From contig JACYXH010000245.1 in assembly GCA_026745465.1 (NCBI GenBank), positions 89,501 through 153,500 of the forward strand: a stretch of DNA of 64,000 nucleotides. Reading direction: 5' to 3'. How positions within the stretch are numbered: the first letter of the stretch is position 1; every line of letters starts with the position of its first letter. The position numbers were made by a program, and so were the translations under genes. The notes under the pieces are model-generated. The model was not told the origin of the DNA. It saw only the letters and a program-made list of their open reading frames with translations, and made no database searches. Of this stretch, positions 9,262 to 21,650 are shown piece after piece. Source of the stretch: Lota lota (Eukaryota > Chordata > Actinopteri > Gadiformes > Lotidae).

Positions 9262-9326
9262 TCCTCGTTAGTATCAGTATCCCGCCCTGTCACGCGGGAG
9301 ATCGTGGTTCAATTCCTGACGGGGAG
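9262..9326 (+). pseudogene. tRNA-Asp lacking part of the D-arm
   Basis: The acceptor TCCTCGT/ACGGGGA and the anticodon arm with GTC are intact, but about 8 nt of the D-arm are missing, so it cannot fold normally. First member of unit 3. Confidence 0.65.
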
Positions 9327-9669
9327 TATATGACCTTTAAACACAGTCACCAATACGATCAAAGTTGAATAGGGGCAGTCGGTGTCTGTGAGCAAGAAGC
9401 GATCTTTGCTTTCCATGACAGGTTTAACGAAATTTATGCAACAATCCAACCTGGTACAATTTACATTATGTGTGAGTGCGCAGAGAGGTTTGTTGAGAGA
9501 GCAGGTGGAGAGCTATTATTTGAATATTGTTTTCTTTGTTATTTTGTGTTGTTTCGTCATACTATTTAGTATTTCGTTTGTGTACCATTCCGTGTGTATT
9601 TCCGTGTTGTTTCCCCCGACAGCTTTTGCTGTTTGGGGAAGTTCTTCGTTTGTTTGTAGGGAGAGGTGA

Positions 9670-10051
9670 ATGTTGCTGACTGATAAAATGCCAGCTGAAA
9701 TAGGAACGGATAAAACGACGACGGACAAACGTAGTGAAGGAATGGAGAGAAGCATTGAGACGGACAGACAAAGAAACGAGATTATAAATAACAACGCCGA
9801 CGGCATAACGCACACGCACGTTGAGAGTAGAGGAAACGGTGAGGCACGGGGTGTTGTGAGAGAGATGTATGGGGAAGAATTGACGGTGGACGTGGAGGTG
9901 GAGGGAAAGGAAGCGATATCAATGATGGATGTATTGAGGGAGGTTAAGAAAGTTTGTGGATGTGTGATTGGATGCAGAGTGAAAGGGGACAGGAGCTTCG
10001 AAATCACGATGACAGACGACGTGGGCAGATCGAAATTATTATTCATTCAAT
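9670..10051 (+). pseudogene. LINE ORF1, N-terminal part
   Basis: An open frame begins MLLTDKMPAEIG. The start is chosen because the truncated sister LINE at 3735 also has a Met seven codons before MPAE. The protein is acidic and rich in Glu, Asp and Arg, and continues to a VGCRVKGDRSFEIT-like segment before the LTR insertion. ORF1 proteins of this LINE group bind the element's RNA. The second half lies beyond the insertion, at 16791. Confidence 0.7.
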
Positions 10052-10538
10052 TGTTATTCATGTCATTATTAATAGGTTTACATAATATTATTATTATTTG
10101 TACAACTTGTATTTTGAATATTGATTTGCTTGTATTTATGTGATAGGAACCATCTGTACATTCTATGTAATGTTGGTACGCTTTTAGTGGTGACAAGTTC
10201 CAGACACGCGGTAAAGTAGCGGCGGTAAAGTTTAGTACCCCGAAAGAAGTTAAATTAACGACGTGTTTATTATTGTTTAAGTATTCTTGTTTCTAAGTTG
10301 ACCCATTTCCCTCTCAGTTGTGTGCAGCCAGCGAGGTATGTTCATTATGTTAATTATTTGTGGCGCATATTTACGTGCAAGGTTTCTGTAAAATGAACGC
10401 CAACTTGGTTTTTGTGCATGTGTTGAAATGTATTTAAATAGTTCGACGGTGGATTGATGACGGTGGAGAATTTACTAGAAGAATAAATCCATCAGTAACC
10501 AGAACAGCGGCGTCGTGTATTTCCTGGAGGGAGTGATA
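10052..10538 (+). repeat. 5' LTR of BEL/Pao fossil
   Basis: 487 bp starting TGTTATTCATGTC. It matches 16304-16790 along its whole length. An AATAAA signal lies near the right end. Confidence 0.85.
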
Positions 10539-13500
10539 GTCGAACTCGAGGTCTGCGTGATCGTTTCCTGACCTGCTCTGCAAGACGGCTCGTCAAGACG
10601 GACTCACAGATAAGCCACTGTTAAGTGTTAAAGGACTCACACAAGTTCATCCGTTTGTTTTTCATGAAGACGTCCGTAAGTCAGACACTTAAGTTTGTGT
10701 TCTGAAAAGGTGACACAAGGATTGGAAAATATAAAGGACTTCAAGGGGCTGTGTAACATAACAGTGTGTAACAAGATATTAAGAGACATTAATGTAAGTG
10801 ATTTAGCGATATTGATAATTCTTGATTTCATTGAATATACGTAATTGATTTACTTAAGAAGAGGATTTATGTTTGTGCATTTAAGAAAGCTGTTATTTTG
10901 AGTGATTCTGCAACATTTCAAAATCTTTATAATGCCTGCCTTTATTCTGAAGGGTTAATTTCAAAGACAATAACTTAACTTGCCATATTCTATTTTCTTG
11001 AGTATTTCTTTTTGTAAAATGTTGTTGTAAACTCTACTGTTTATTTAAGACAACTGTCTTGTGTACAGGTTACTTTCAAATAAGTTAATATGTAACATAG
11101 AAGTAAAGAGAGTCAGTGTAAAGGATCACTCGTAGAGCCAGTAGAAGAGACAGAGCAGACAGATGAGTCTAGCGTTGTACAAGAAGCAGTACAGTCTGAA
11201 GAGCCTCGACGAAGTGGAAGAGCCCGTACATTAACAGAAAAGGGAAAAGAATTTCAGAAAGAAAAAACTAAAGAACCACTAATTCGCTTTGACAGCATTT
11301 ATGAACGCTTGAAAGTTTTAACTAAGGTGGCTAAGAAATCAGTTACAAAACAAGATCCAAGTTACATCCTACATGAACACAGCAGCACTATTCAAAGAGA
11401 GTTATCTGAACTGAATAATGTTTATGAAGAATATCGCAGGATTGACAGCCCAGCTCACGAGATGCGCCGCAAGCTGGATAAATGTATATCAGTCACCAAG
11501 ATTGTTGTACACAACGCACAATCTCAAATTCAAGGAACAAAGGAGGAACTGATTTGGCCGGATGCAAGCTCCGTATTCGCATCGACGATTTCCAGTGTGT
11601 CATCTCCAGACTTTAAGTCTTCTAAGGCCACTTCCATTCGCTCTAATGTATCCTCAGTTAAACGACAAGAAGCCGCTGCTGAGTATGCAGCCACAAAGGC
11701 TGTGTTGAAGATTATGGCTGAGCAAGAGTGCCACCAAGAGAAACTCCAAAGACTTGAAGGTGAGGACAAGAAGATAGTTGCAGAGCAAGAAGTAGCAGCA
11801 GTAACTCGTCGTCTTCAAGGCGAAAGAGAAGAGACTGAACGTAAGATAGAAAAGGAGAGACAAGAAGCTTTGCTCTTAAAGAAACAGCAAGAAGAGAATG
11901 CTGCAAGGAAAAGATCTGTAGAAGACTTAAAAAGAGAGCTTGGACGTTTAGAGGAGATAAAAAGACTGAACGCGGCCAGAGCAAGGCTTCAAGTCTATGA
12001 CGAAAATGAGTTGTATCCAGACCAAAGGCTTACTCCACATACGTCTGAGCTGCCTACATATGAGCAACCAATTGATCAGGTGAATCCTGTGTATCAGCAC
12101 CCACAACCACTAAGGGATGTGGCTCCAAGAAGTGTGCTTCAAAACGACACAAGTGAGCTTGTGAAAGTCCTGGCTGAGGCTATATCAGCAAATAGGCTTC
12201 CCATTCCAGAGCCTACAATTTTTTGTGGGGATCCACTCAAGTTTAACCATTGGAAGTCATCCTTTCAGACACTGATTGAGAGAAAAAATATTCCAGCTGC
12301 AGAGAAAATCTTCTTCCTTCAGAAATATGTGGGAGGAGCAGCTAAAGAAGCAGTAGAAGGTTATTTTCTGATCGATTCAGAAGATTCATATCATGCAGCA
12401 TGGGACCTGCTCAAGGAAGGTTATGGTGAGCCGTTTGTGATTGCCAAGGCCTTCCGAGACAAATTACATGCTTAGCCAAAACTAGCTCCTAAGGAGAGTG
12501 CAGACTTAAGAAAATGTGTAGACTTTCTACGTAGTTGTGAATTCGCTATTGCTCACAATGAGAGTCTAAAGGTTCTTACTGATGATATTGAGAAGTGCCA
12601 AACTACCCGACTGGTTAAGTAGCAGATGGAACCGAAGGGCCAAACAATACCAACTGGAACACAGAAGGTTCCCAAGCTTTAACTATTTTGTGACATTCCT
12701 GTCGATGGAAGCTAGTATTGCGTGCAACCCTATAACATCCTACAACGCATTACGACAAAGTGAACCTGATAAAGCAAAGATCAAGAACAAAACGGTAGGT
12801 GCCAAGATCTTCACAACTAACATCAGTGAGAGAAACATAGTCACATGTGTGTTATGGAAGAAATTAGGACACAGTTTACACAAGTGCTTCAAATTCATTG
12901 AAAGAACAGTCGCCGAACGAGTCAAGTTCATTCAGAATGAAAGACTGTGCTTCGGATGTTTAAGTCCATCAATCCAAGAGCTGCAGTAGCCGGATGGTCT
13001 GTGACACCTGCTCAAAACGTCATCCCACATGCCTACACGAAGATCGCTCAAAACAAGAACCAAAAGGGGAAACATCTAAAGACATAAGTTATGGCAAGGA
13101 AAGAAAGCTACTGTCAACACTAGAGGTTATCAAGGAAGCCACATCCAACAGAGTTGTGCAAGATGGCAATACTACACAGACTTCAGCGATAGTACCTGTC
13201 AATGTGTCAACGCAAAGTGATTCAAGTAAGGAAGTTCTTGTCTATGCTCTGCTAGATTCACAAAGTGATTCTTCCTTCATTCTTGAGGAAGTAGAAAACA
13301 TTCTAGATACGAACACGGAACAAGTGAAGCTGAAACTATCTACAATGTCGTCAAAAAGGACAATTGTACCCTGTAAAAGACTCAAATACCTACAAATAAG
13401 AGGTCTATTCTCCTCTAAGAAGATCACAGTGCCAACAACGTACACTCGTGAATTTATCCCTGCCAGTCGGACACACATTCCAACTTCAGAGACCGCTAAA

Positions 13501-14103
13501 GCTTGGCCTCATTTGGAGCATCTTGCAGAACACATTGCACCGCCAAAGGAATGTGAAATTGGTCTGCTAATCGGATACAATTGCCCACAAGCGCTAATGC
13601 CCTGAGAAGTCGTATGTGGACAAGAAAACGAACCCTTTGCTCAGAGAACTGATCTAGGCTGGAGCATAGTGAGTTATGGAGACCCACAAGAGCACTACAG
13701 TGATGCAATTGGAGTAAGTCACCGCATCATTGTAAGGAAAGTGACACCTGAACCCAAACCAACAATCAAGCTCAAAGGTGAAGTTCACTATGTTTGCAAG
13801 ACTCAGATCAAGGAAATGATCAGTCCAAATGATGTAATTAAGGTACTAGAATCTGATTTCAGTGAAAGAGTTGAAGAAGATGCAACCGTCTCTCAGGACG
13901 ATCTCCACTTCTTCACTAAGCTGAGAGATGAAATCAAACACAAACAAGATGGTCATTATGAAATGCCCTTACCTTTCAAACAAGACAGACCAAATCTACC
14001 CAATAAAAAGTCATGTTCTGTTCAGCGTCTAAGAGGCTTGGAACGAAGGCTCAAGAGAGACCAGAAATACTGCTCAGACTACATGAACTTCATGAAAGAT
14101 ATC

Positions 14104-14439
14104 TGTAGCAATGTCCACGCTACACGCCACCTAGGTGGCTCCCATACTCCACCTGGTGACTTTCCTCGGGCTCCTCCAAACCAATGGACACAGGGTGGTG
14201 ATGTTGAAAATCCAGTTTATTGTAATGGTTGCATATAATGAGGCAGGCAGACGGTGCTCCGTGCTGACATGCCGGAGAGCTCTTCTCGAGTGTGTGTGGT
14301 GGTGGCTGGCTTAACCTGTGCACACTGATTGCTCAATGTGCAACAGGTGTGCAGCCCCACCCAGCCCCAGAGTCCAATCAGTCTGACTCAGGCCAGGTGA
14401 GGCTGCTTAAACCAGCCACCATCCACACACACTCCCACA
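14104..14439 (+). repeat. left LTR of the TRIM-like element
   Basis: 336 bp with TG...CA ends, a TATA-like GCATATAATGAGG about 120 bp in, and near identity to 15107-15443. Confidence 0.85.
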
Positions 14440-15106
14440 TACCCCCAACACCCAATTGAAGCCGGGGAGTATCCCCGGCTGAAACCTACTCCCCCCCCCC
14501 CTCCTCCTCCTCCACCCCCCATCCAAAAAATAAAATAAAATCCTAAACCGGACTCTGACCCAGGGTTACCATACCTCACGGACTCTGACCAGGGTTACCA
14601 TACCTAAAAACATACAAACGGACTCTGACCAGGGTTACCATACCTAAAACAAAACAAAAAAAACAACCCCAACCCCACTGTCCCCACACCTCCCCAGGGT
14701 GACACCCCAACCCACCCTCCCCCTCCATCCTGGAGACTCGGAGGCCTGGGCTGCTGCCTTGACTGGCGGAGGTGTCGGCGGACTTGGCGGTCCACCCCAG
14801 CCCACCCTCCCCCTCCATCCTGGAGACTCGGAGGCCTGGGCTGCTGACCAAGGGCTGTCTGGACGGGCTGGCGGAAGAGTTGGTTGGGCTACGGCGCTGG
14901 CTGGATGCCGGGGTGGCTAGCTGCAGACGGTTGCCTGTGGCGGTTGCTGCGCTGCCTCCCCGTCCTCCGCTGGAATCCACAGCGCCGTTGGGGAGAGGGA
15001 TGGTGTTGGGAGAAGGCTGTCTGTCGTCGCTGCTGGGCCCAGTGCGCCCCTGGACAGCCTTCCTGTGTCCAAACGCAGTTTGGAGAGGCCCCACATTGGG
15101 CCCCAG

Positions 15107-15443
15107 TGTGGCAATGTCCAATCTACACGCCACCTAGGTGGCTCCCATACTCCACCTAGGTGACTTTCCTTGGGCTCCTCCAAACCAATGGACACAGGGT
15201 GGTGATGTTGAAAATCCAGTTTATTGTAATGGTTGCATATAATGAGGCAGGCAGACGGTGCTCCGTGCTGCCATGCCAGAGAGCTCTTCTCGAGTGTGTG
15301 TGGTGGTGGCTGGCTTAACCTGTGCACACTGATTGCTCAATGTGCAACAGGTGTGCAGCCCCACCCAGCCCCAGAGTCCAATCAGTCTGACTCAGGCCAG
15401 GTGAGGCTGCTTAAACCAGCCACCATCCACACACACTCCCACA
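15107..15443 (+). repeat. right LTR of the TRIM-like element
   Basis: 337 bp with the same TG...CA ends, followed directly by the second ATATC target copy. Confidence 0.85.
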
Positions 15444-16303
15444 ATATCATTGCTCGTGGTGATGCTGAGAAGGTTCCCGAAAAGGAACTCAACAATCATC
15501 CAGCCTGGTATACCACCCTCAAAGGCCTGGGAAGATACGCGTCGTCTTCGATTGCTCAGCAAGATTCCAAGACACGTCATTGAATGACCACCTTCTTACT
15601 GGGCCAGAGCTCACAAATACCTTGGTGGGAGTTCTCTGCAGGTTTCGCAAGGGCCCAATTGATATTATGTGTGATGTGGAGCGAATGTTCCATCAGTTCC
15701 ATGTAAGACCGGAAGACCAAGACTACCTGAGGTTCTTATGGTGGGAGAATGGTGACCTGATGTCTCCGCCATCAACTTTCCGGATGAAAGTCCATTTGTT
15801 TGGGGCAGCCTCCTCACCCGGCTGTGCCAATTTTGGTCTCAAACATCTAGCCGCTAAAGGTCAGGATCTCTACCTCCGCAAGAGATGGCGACAGGTACAG
15901 TTCTTGGCAAACAAATTCTGGACACGGTGGAAGAAGGAGTACCTCCTTAATCTTCAGCAAAGACAAATATGGCAAAGGGATAAGAGAAATTCGAAGGTTA
16001 ATGACATTGTCATCCTACAAGAGGACTGCTCTCCACGAAATCAATGGAGATTAGCAAGAGTAGCACAGGTGTACCCTAGCGCTGATGGAAGAGTCAGAAA
16101 GGTAAAACTGTTAATTAGTGACTCAACCTTAGATAACCAGGGAAAACGCACTACAAAGCCAGTCTATCTTGACAGGCCTGTATATAAGACAGTTTTACTG
16201 CTTGAAGCAGAATGAATGTTATGGTTATTTTGTGAGGTGAAATCCCAAAGGATGTGATTTGGTGGGAGTTTAACTGCCATAATGTTATTCATGTCATTAT
16301 TAA

Positions 16304-16790
16304 TGTTATTCATGTCATTATTAATAGGTTTACATAATATCAATATTATTTGTACAACTTGCATTTTGAATATTGATTTGCTTGTATTTATGTGATAGGA
16401 ACCATCTGTACATTCTATGTTGTGTTGGGACGCTTTTAGTGGTGACAAGTTCCAGACACGCTGTAAAGTAGCGGCGGTAAAGTTTAGTACCCCGAAATAA
16501 GTTAAATTAACGACGTGTTTATTATTGTTTAAGTATTCTTGTTTCTAAGTTGACACATTTCCCTCTCAGTTGTGTGCAGCCAGCGAGGTATGTTCATTAT
16601 GTTAATTATTTGTCGCGCATATTTACATGCAAGGTTTCTGTAAAATGAACGCCAACTTGGTTTTTGTGCATGTGTTGAAATGTATTTAAATAGTTCGGCG
16701 GTGGATTGATGACGGTGCAGAATTTACTAGAAGAATAAATCCATCAGTAACCAGAACAGCGGTGTCGTGTATTTCCTGAAGGGAGTGATA
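16304..16790 (+). repeat. 3' LTR of BEL/Pao fossil
   Basis: 487 bp. The first 21 bp of the LTR are repeated immediately upstream (16283-16303), a short tandem duplication at the LTR edge. Confidence 0.85.
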
Positions 16791-17852
16791 GACGACATTC
16801 GAGTGAAAGGAGCAATGGTGCACGCCAGAGACGTTGTTAACAATGAGTTGGTGGTGTCATTTATTAACTTGCCAATTTATCTGAAGGACAGGATTATTAT
16901 TGCGAAGCTGGAGGAGTGGGGAGTGAAGCCGATGTTGGCAATTAAAAGGCGTATGTGGCCTGGTATGGACGTTTGTGACGGCACCAGATATTTAAAAGTC
17001 CGGTTTAATGACGAGGTGCGGTCTCTGCCGTATTCGGTGAAATTTGACACCTTGAGAGGGGCCGAATACTTCCGGGTTATTCACGACCGGCAAGTCAGAG
17101 TGTGCAGGATGTGCATTAAGCCGGGACATATCTTCAGAGAATGCCCGGAGTTTAAGTGCTTTAAGTGCCAGAAGACCGGGCATTATGCACATGAGTGTGA
17201 GGGGCAGAGAGAGACTGAGAAAGAGAACGTCGGCGAGCGGAGAGAAACGGAGAGAGAGAACGTCAGCGAGCGGAGAGAGACGGAGACAGAGAACGTCGGC
17301 GTGCGGAGAGAGATGGAGAGAGAGGGTCGTTAGCGGGCGGAGAGAGACGGAGAGAGAGACGGAGAGAGAGGTCGTGAGAGAGACGGAGAGAGCTGACATG
17401 AGCAGACGGGAGGAAGACGAGGAGAGGAGTGACATTCAGCAGACGGAGAAGGGCGGTGACTTAGTCGACGGTAGCGCGGACGTAGTGGGAGAAGGAGATT
17501 TCTTGATAATCATTGTGGATGACACCACGGAGGAGATGGAGCAGGCGGGAGGAGTCGAGGAGCAGAGGGAGATGAAGGACGTTTGCGGAGTGGAGAAGGA
17601 AGGAGTGAAAGAAACGGAGGTTGTGGAGGGAAAAGGAGGTCGACTGACAGCATGCGAGCTGGGAACGTTGCGGGTTGTGGAGCCAAGGAGTAACGCCCAC
17701 CGAGCGGAGAGACAATGAAGGAGGAGGGAAGCGAAGAGGGCTCGGACATGGACACAACGGTTGCGGTTGCCCAGCGTTTACGAGCTAAACAAAAACCAGT
17801 GAAAGGAAAAGTCAGTGCAGATAAGACTAAAGGGACGCGGTCTGGTATGTAA
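16791..17852 (+). pseudogene. LINE ORF1, C-terminal part with two CCHC knuckles
   Basis: The reading starts right after the LTR insertion with VKGAMVHARDVVNNELVVSF. It ends in the knuckles CRMCIKPGHIFREC and CFKCQKTGHYAHEC, which bind nucleic acid in this ORF1 type. A hydrophilic tail encoded by tandem GA-rich repeats (about 17200-17400) and an acidic stretch follow. The frame changes inside the GA-rich repeats, so the tail is read in another frame up to the stop near 17852. The truncated copy at 33917 keeps the tail in one frame, which supports this end. Confidence 0.75.
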
Positions 17853-17900
17853 TTTGATTTCTAAATGTTTGGTTTTCTTATTTTTCTTTGGTTTTCTCTC

Positions 17901-20900
17901 ATGACCACTGTAACTTCTGTTAATGTCAACGGGCTGAGGGACGGGAAGAAGTTAAATGAGTTGTTGTTTGTGTATAGAAGTGACTTTCTGTGTATTCAGG
18001 AAACGAATTGGGATGAGGAAAAAGTGAAGGAGGTGAGAGAAGATTGGAAGGGAGACATATTTTATAACAATGGTGCTAGGAATGCAAGGGGAGTAGCAAT
18101 CTTGATTAAGAAAGATAAAGTAGAAGATGTAAGGGAGGTATATAAGGATGGGACAGGGAGGATATTAGTCATAGAGTTTAGATATAGGAAGTTCGATTTT
18201 AGGTTGATTCATATATGTAACGAATGTAGAAAAGGATAGGAGGAGCATATTAGAGGAACTGGCCGGGGTAGCAGTAGGGTGGTGTTTGATAGTAGGGGAT
18301 TTTAACATTAGATGTAGTAGATTAGATGTAGGGAAGGGGGTAGAGTTTAGATGGGAAAAGTCGAGGGGGATGTTGAAGGAGATAATGAGGGATAAGGGGT
18401 TATTAGATGTATAGAGGTATGAGAATCCAGAGAAGAGAGAGTTCACAAGGAGACAGATGAGGGTGGGGGTGTTGAAACAGAGTAGGATAGATTTACTTTT
18501 AGTACAGGAGGAAATAATTAAATATATAGATAGTATGAGGCACCAGGGAAATAGTTTTAGTGATCATGATGGGGTGCGGTTTAGAATTAAGGTAGGAAAA
18601 GAGGAAGTAGGGGGCGGGATGTGGATTTTGAATTCTGGCTTTCTTGAGGAGGTAGAGTATGAACAACAGATTAGGGAGTTATTTGACAGGGAGACAGAGA
18701 TGATCGAGGAGGAGACAGAGAATGATAGGGTCGATTATAGTATCGGGGAGAGATGGGAGGTGATGAAGAATATAATTAAATCAATTAGTATTAAGTATAG
18801 TAAGAAAAGGGAAGAAAGGATGTTAAAGGAAGAGAAGGACTTGAGGGAAAGATTGAGGGTTGAGTTAGGTAGGGCAGAGGATGAAGAGGGATACAGTATG
18901 GAGAATTACATAGAGGTAAAGATGGAGTTGGAGAGGTTCGAGAGGGAGAAATGTAGAGGGGCAATTCTGAGGAGTAAGTTCAAATATACGTTAGAGGGGG
19001 GGAAATGCACAGGGTTCTTCTTAGGGTTGGAGAAAAGGAAGCAGAGTAGAACTTATATACATGAAATAAATAACAGCGAGGGTGTGGTAACAGAGGACTA
19101 TGTGGAGATATTGGAGAGGGTTCAGGAGTTTTATGAGGAGTTGTATAAGGGGAGGGGTGTGGATGAAGGTAGTATAGAGGAGGTGCTGGATAGTGTAGAG
19201 AGTGAGTTGAGTGAGGGTGATAGGAGTTGGTGTGATAGGGAAATTGATGAGAAGGAGGTAATGGAAGCGATAGGGGGATTAAAGAGTGGAAACAGTCCAG
19301 GGAGTGATGGGATAGGGATAGAATTTTATAAAATATTTAAACATGATTGATCACCCATGTTAGTGGAGGTTTTTAGGGAGATGGAGAGAACAGGGATAGT
19401 GCAGGATAGAATGGTAGAAGGGGTGATAACCATATTATAAAAGAAGGGAAGTAAGTTAGATTTAGCGAATTATAGGCCAATCAGTTTATTGAATGTACTG
19501 TAGATTATAAAATCCTAACCAAAGTGCTAGCCAATAGAATAAAGAGAGTAATAGGAGAGGTAGTGCAGCCAACGCAGTGTTATAGTATACCAGGTAGAGA
19601 TATAGCGGACACGATAGGGACAGTCAGGGATGTGATTGAATATATGAAGAGGGATAGGATAGGAGGAGTAGTAGTGGGGATAGATTGGAACAAATCATTT
19701 TATAGAGTACAGCATGAGTTTTCATTTAGTGTATTAGAGAAGTTTGGGTTTGGGGAGAAGCTGGTAGGATGGGTGGGGAGGGTATATGGGAGTGCACGGA
19801 GTTGTGTAAAGGTCAATGTGGTTTTAACAGATAGTTTTGAGCTGGGGAGGTCGGTGAGACAGAGATGTCCTCTGTCTGCATTATTATACGCTTTATCTGT
19901 AGAACCACTGGCCACACTTATTAAGAGGGATAAAGGGGTAAAAGGGATTGAGTTACCATACGGGGAAAGGTGTGTTATAAATCACTATGCAGATGACACA
20001 ACAATCACGGTGAGGGATCCAGGCAGTGTCAGAAGGGTTATTGAGTTGGCGGAAGACTACGGGAGAGCATCAGGGGCCAAGATAAACAAAGACAAGTCAG
20101 AAATAATGTATATAGGAAAGGTTGAGAGAGTAGAGGTAGGCTTGAGGGTGGAGGAAAAGTATATAAAGGTGCTGGGAGTACACCTTGGGGTGGATAGTAA
20201 GGAGGCGAGGGATGTGACATGGAGCGGGGTGATTAATAAAATTAAAACGGTGTGCAAAGCATGGAGGGGGAGGAAGTTAAGGTTGAAAGGGAAAGTAGTG
20301 AATAGTCTTTTGTTGTCGGTGTGCGTATACGTGAACTTGAGATGCCACTGTGGTTGATGAATGATTTAAACAAAATTGTGTGTGATTTTTATTTGGGAAG
20401 GAAAGGTGGTGAAAATTGCACAGAAAACATTGGTTGGAAAGAAGCAGAAGGGTGGTTTGAAATTGATGTATCTGGAAACAAAGAAGACTGCAATAAGAAT
20501 AAGGACTGTGCAAAAGTACAAGGTGGGAAGATGGCACTATGGGTGGAAGGATCTTTTAAAGAAATACATACATGAGGTGGGGGGAATATGTGATTACGTC
20601 TGGTACATGGGTTTAAAGCAGACCATGACAGTTGGGATACATGAGATGTATAGGGAGGTGCTAGAGGCGTGGAGGAGGTTTCTGCCAAAAGTACAGTATG
20701 ATTGTGATGGATTGAATATGTTTGTAAATTTACCCCTGTTTTTAAATGAAAAATGTAAGCACAACGCAAAAACACTTTATGAACACAAATTTATAGAAGG
20801 AGGCATTAGGCAAGTTAAAGACCTCATTTATGAGGTCATCCCAGGATTCCTCAGGAATAACTGCATTTTCGATGCAGTGTGTGATATTGATGGCATGGAG

Positions 20901-21650
20901 GACAGAGACAAGGTTAAAAAAATACATAATAAGATCAAAAGCAGTATACCATGGGAATGGGTCGGACTGATTGAAAGGGAATGCGTGAGTATGCAAAAAG
21001 TGCGTATCCCTGAATTGTATGTGTTGGTGGAGGGGGTGAAATGTGAAATGCAAAATATGAGTGTGAAGATAGTGTATGACTGGCTGATAGTGGATGTGTT
21101 TAAAGAGCCAGCGTCAGTAAATGTGTAGAGGAGGGTGTTTGTGAACTGGGAAGTGGAAAATAAATGGGCAAATTGTAACATTAAATACAACGGCATTGAG
21201 TGTGAGAATAATAATTTTCTAATCAAACACAACAGAATTTACACAAACATTGTCCTGAATAAAATTAATAACAAAGTTAATGTGATGTGTGATGTCTGTA
21301 GCAGTGGTCATGAGAGTTTTTCACGTTATTTTTTGGATTGTGTGGAACTGGTTGATTTCTTTGAGTTTTTAAAAGTAATGATTAAGCTAAACTGGAGTGA
21401 GGAGTTTGATGTGGAGGTAGAGTGGAGGATGGTGTTTTTGTTTGGTGTATGTGGGAAAGTTGTGCATTTTAATTTGTGCAATTTTGTTTTAAGTCATGCC
21501 AGACTCGCGGTCCTGTTGAGAAGGAACTATGCGCACTTTGAGGGACGAAAGGTGAATGTAACACAATTGTTTATATCCATAATGAAGAGGGATGTGGGTT
21601 TGATTTGCAATTATGGCGGGGATGGGGCAAAAGAGTACTTCATCAGTTAG
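17901..21650 (+). pseudogene. LINE ORF2: endonuclease and reverse transcriptase, broken
   Basis: Starts MTTVTSVNVNGLRDGKK, the N-terminus of an apurinic-type endonuclease, with FLCIQETNW as the catalytic Glu motif. The reverse transcriptase follows, with SGNSPGSDGIGIEFYK before the fingers and YADD at 19986-19997. The C-terminus has CDVCSSGHESF...FLDC, a CCHC-like motif typical of L1/Tx1 ORF2. Total span is about 1,250 codons. Frame changes or stops occur near 18235, 18415, 19348, 19437 and 20350, so no active protein is made. The arrangement (two ORFs, APE, knuckles in ORF1) fits the Tx1/L1 group; the exact family name is not assigned. Confidence 0.85.

Larger units (their letters stand above)
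7506..9473. repeat. tandem ~760-bp Asp-Leu-Gly tRNA units
   Basis: Corresponding tRNAs recur at a steady spacing: Asp at 7743, 8504 and 9262; Leu at 7967 and 8728; Gly at 8218 and 8978. The spacers between them (for example the block with AAATACTGGAGCCCCACGG) are also repeated. Two units are complete; the third ends where the LINE begins. Confidence 0.85.
14104..15443 (+). mobile_element. non-coding LTR element (TRIM-like) inside the BEL fossil
   Basis: 1,340 bp flanked by the 5-bp target duplication ATATC (14099-14103 and 15444-15448). The LTRs are 336 bp (14104-14439) and 337 bp (15107-15443), begin TGT and end ACA, and differ at about 7 places by eye. The 667-bp interior encodes no recognisable protein. 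It contains a C-run, three tandem copies of a unit with GACCAGGGTTACCATACCT, and two copies of a ~50-bp C-rich unit. It must depend on enzymes supplied by another element. It looks structurally whole and young. Confidence 0.85.
10052..16790 (+). mobile_element. BEL/Pao LTR fossil inserted in LINE ORF1
   Basis: 487-bp LTRs at both ends differ at about 15 sites by eye (~3%), suggesting an insertion some millions of years old. Parts seen in order: long 5' leader; Gag with coiled coil and a DUF1759-type capsid region (about 11.2-12.5 kb); nucleocapsid; DUF1758-type aspartic protease (about 13.2-13.6 kb); start of the reverse transcriptase; and the C-terminal DUF5641-type end of integrase (about 15.9-16.2 kb). 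It hosts a smaller LTR element at 14104-15443. It is broken, with several breaks. Confidence 0.85.

Noticed and set aside
11530-11984. minus-strand frames opposite BEL gag
   Set aside because: Shadows of the coiled-coil coding strand; Leu/Ser-rich products are typical antisense of Glu/Lys-rich coding.
14576-15327. Pro/Gly-rich open frames on both strands
   Set aside because: They fall in the C-rich interior and LTR of the TRIM-like element, with no domain and no conservation between its repeats.
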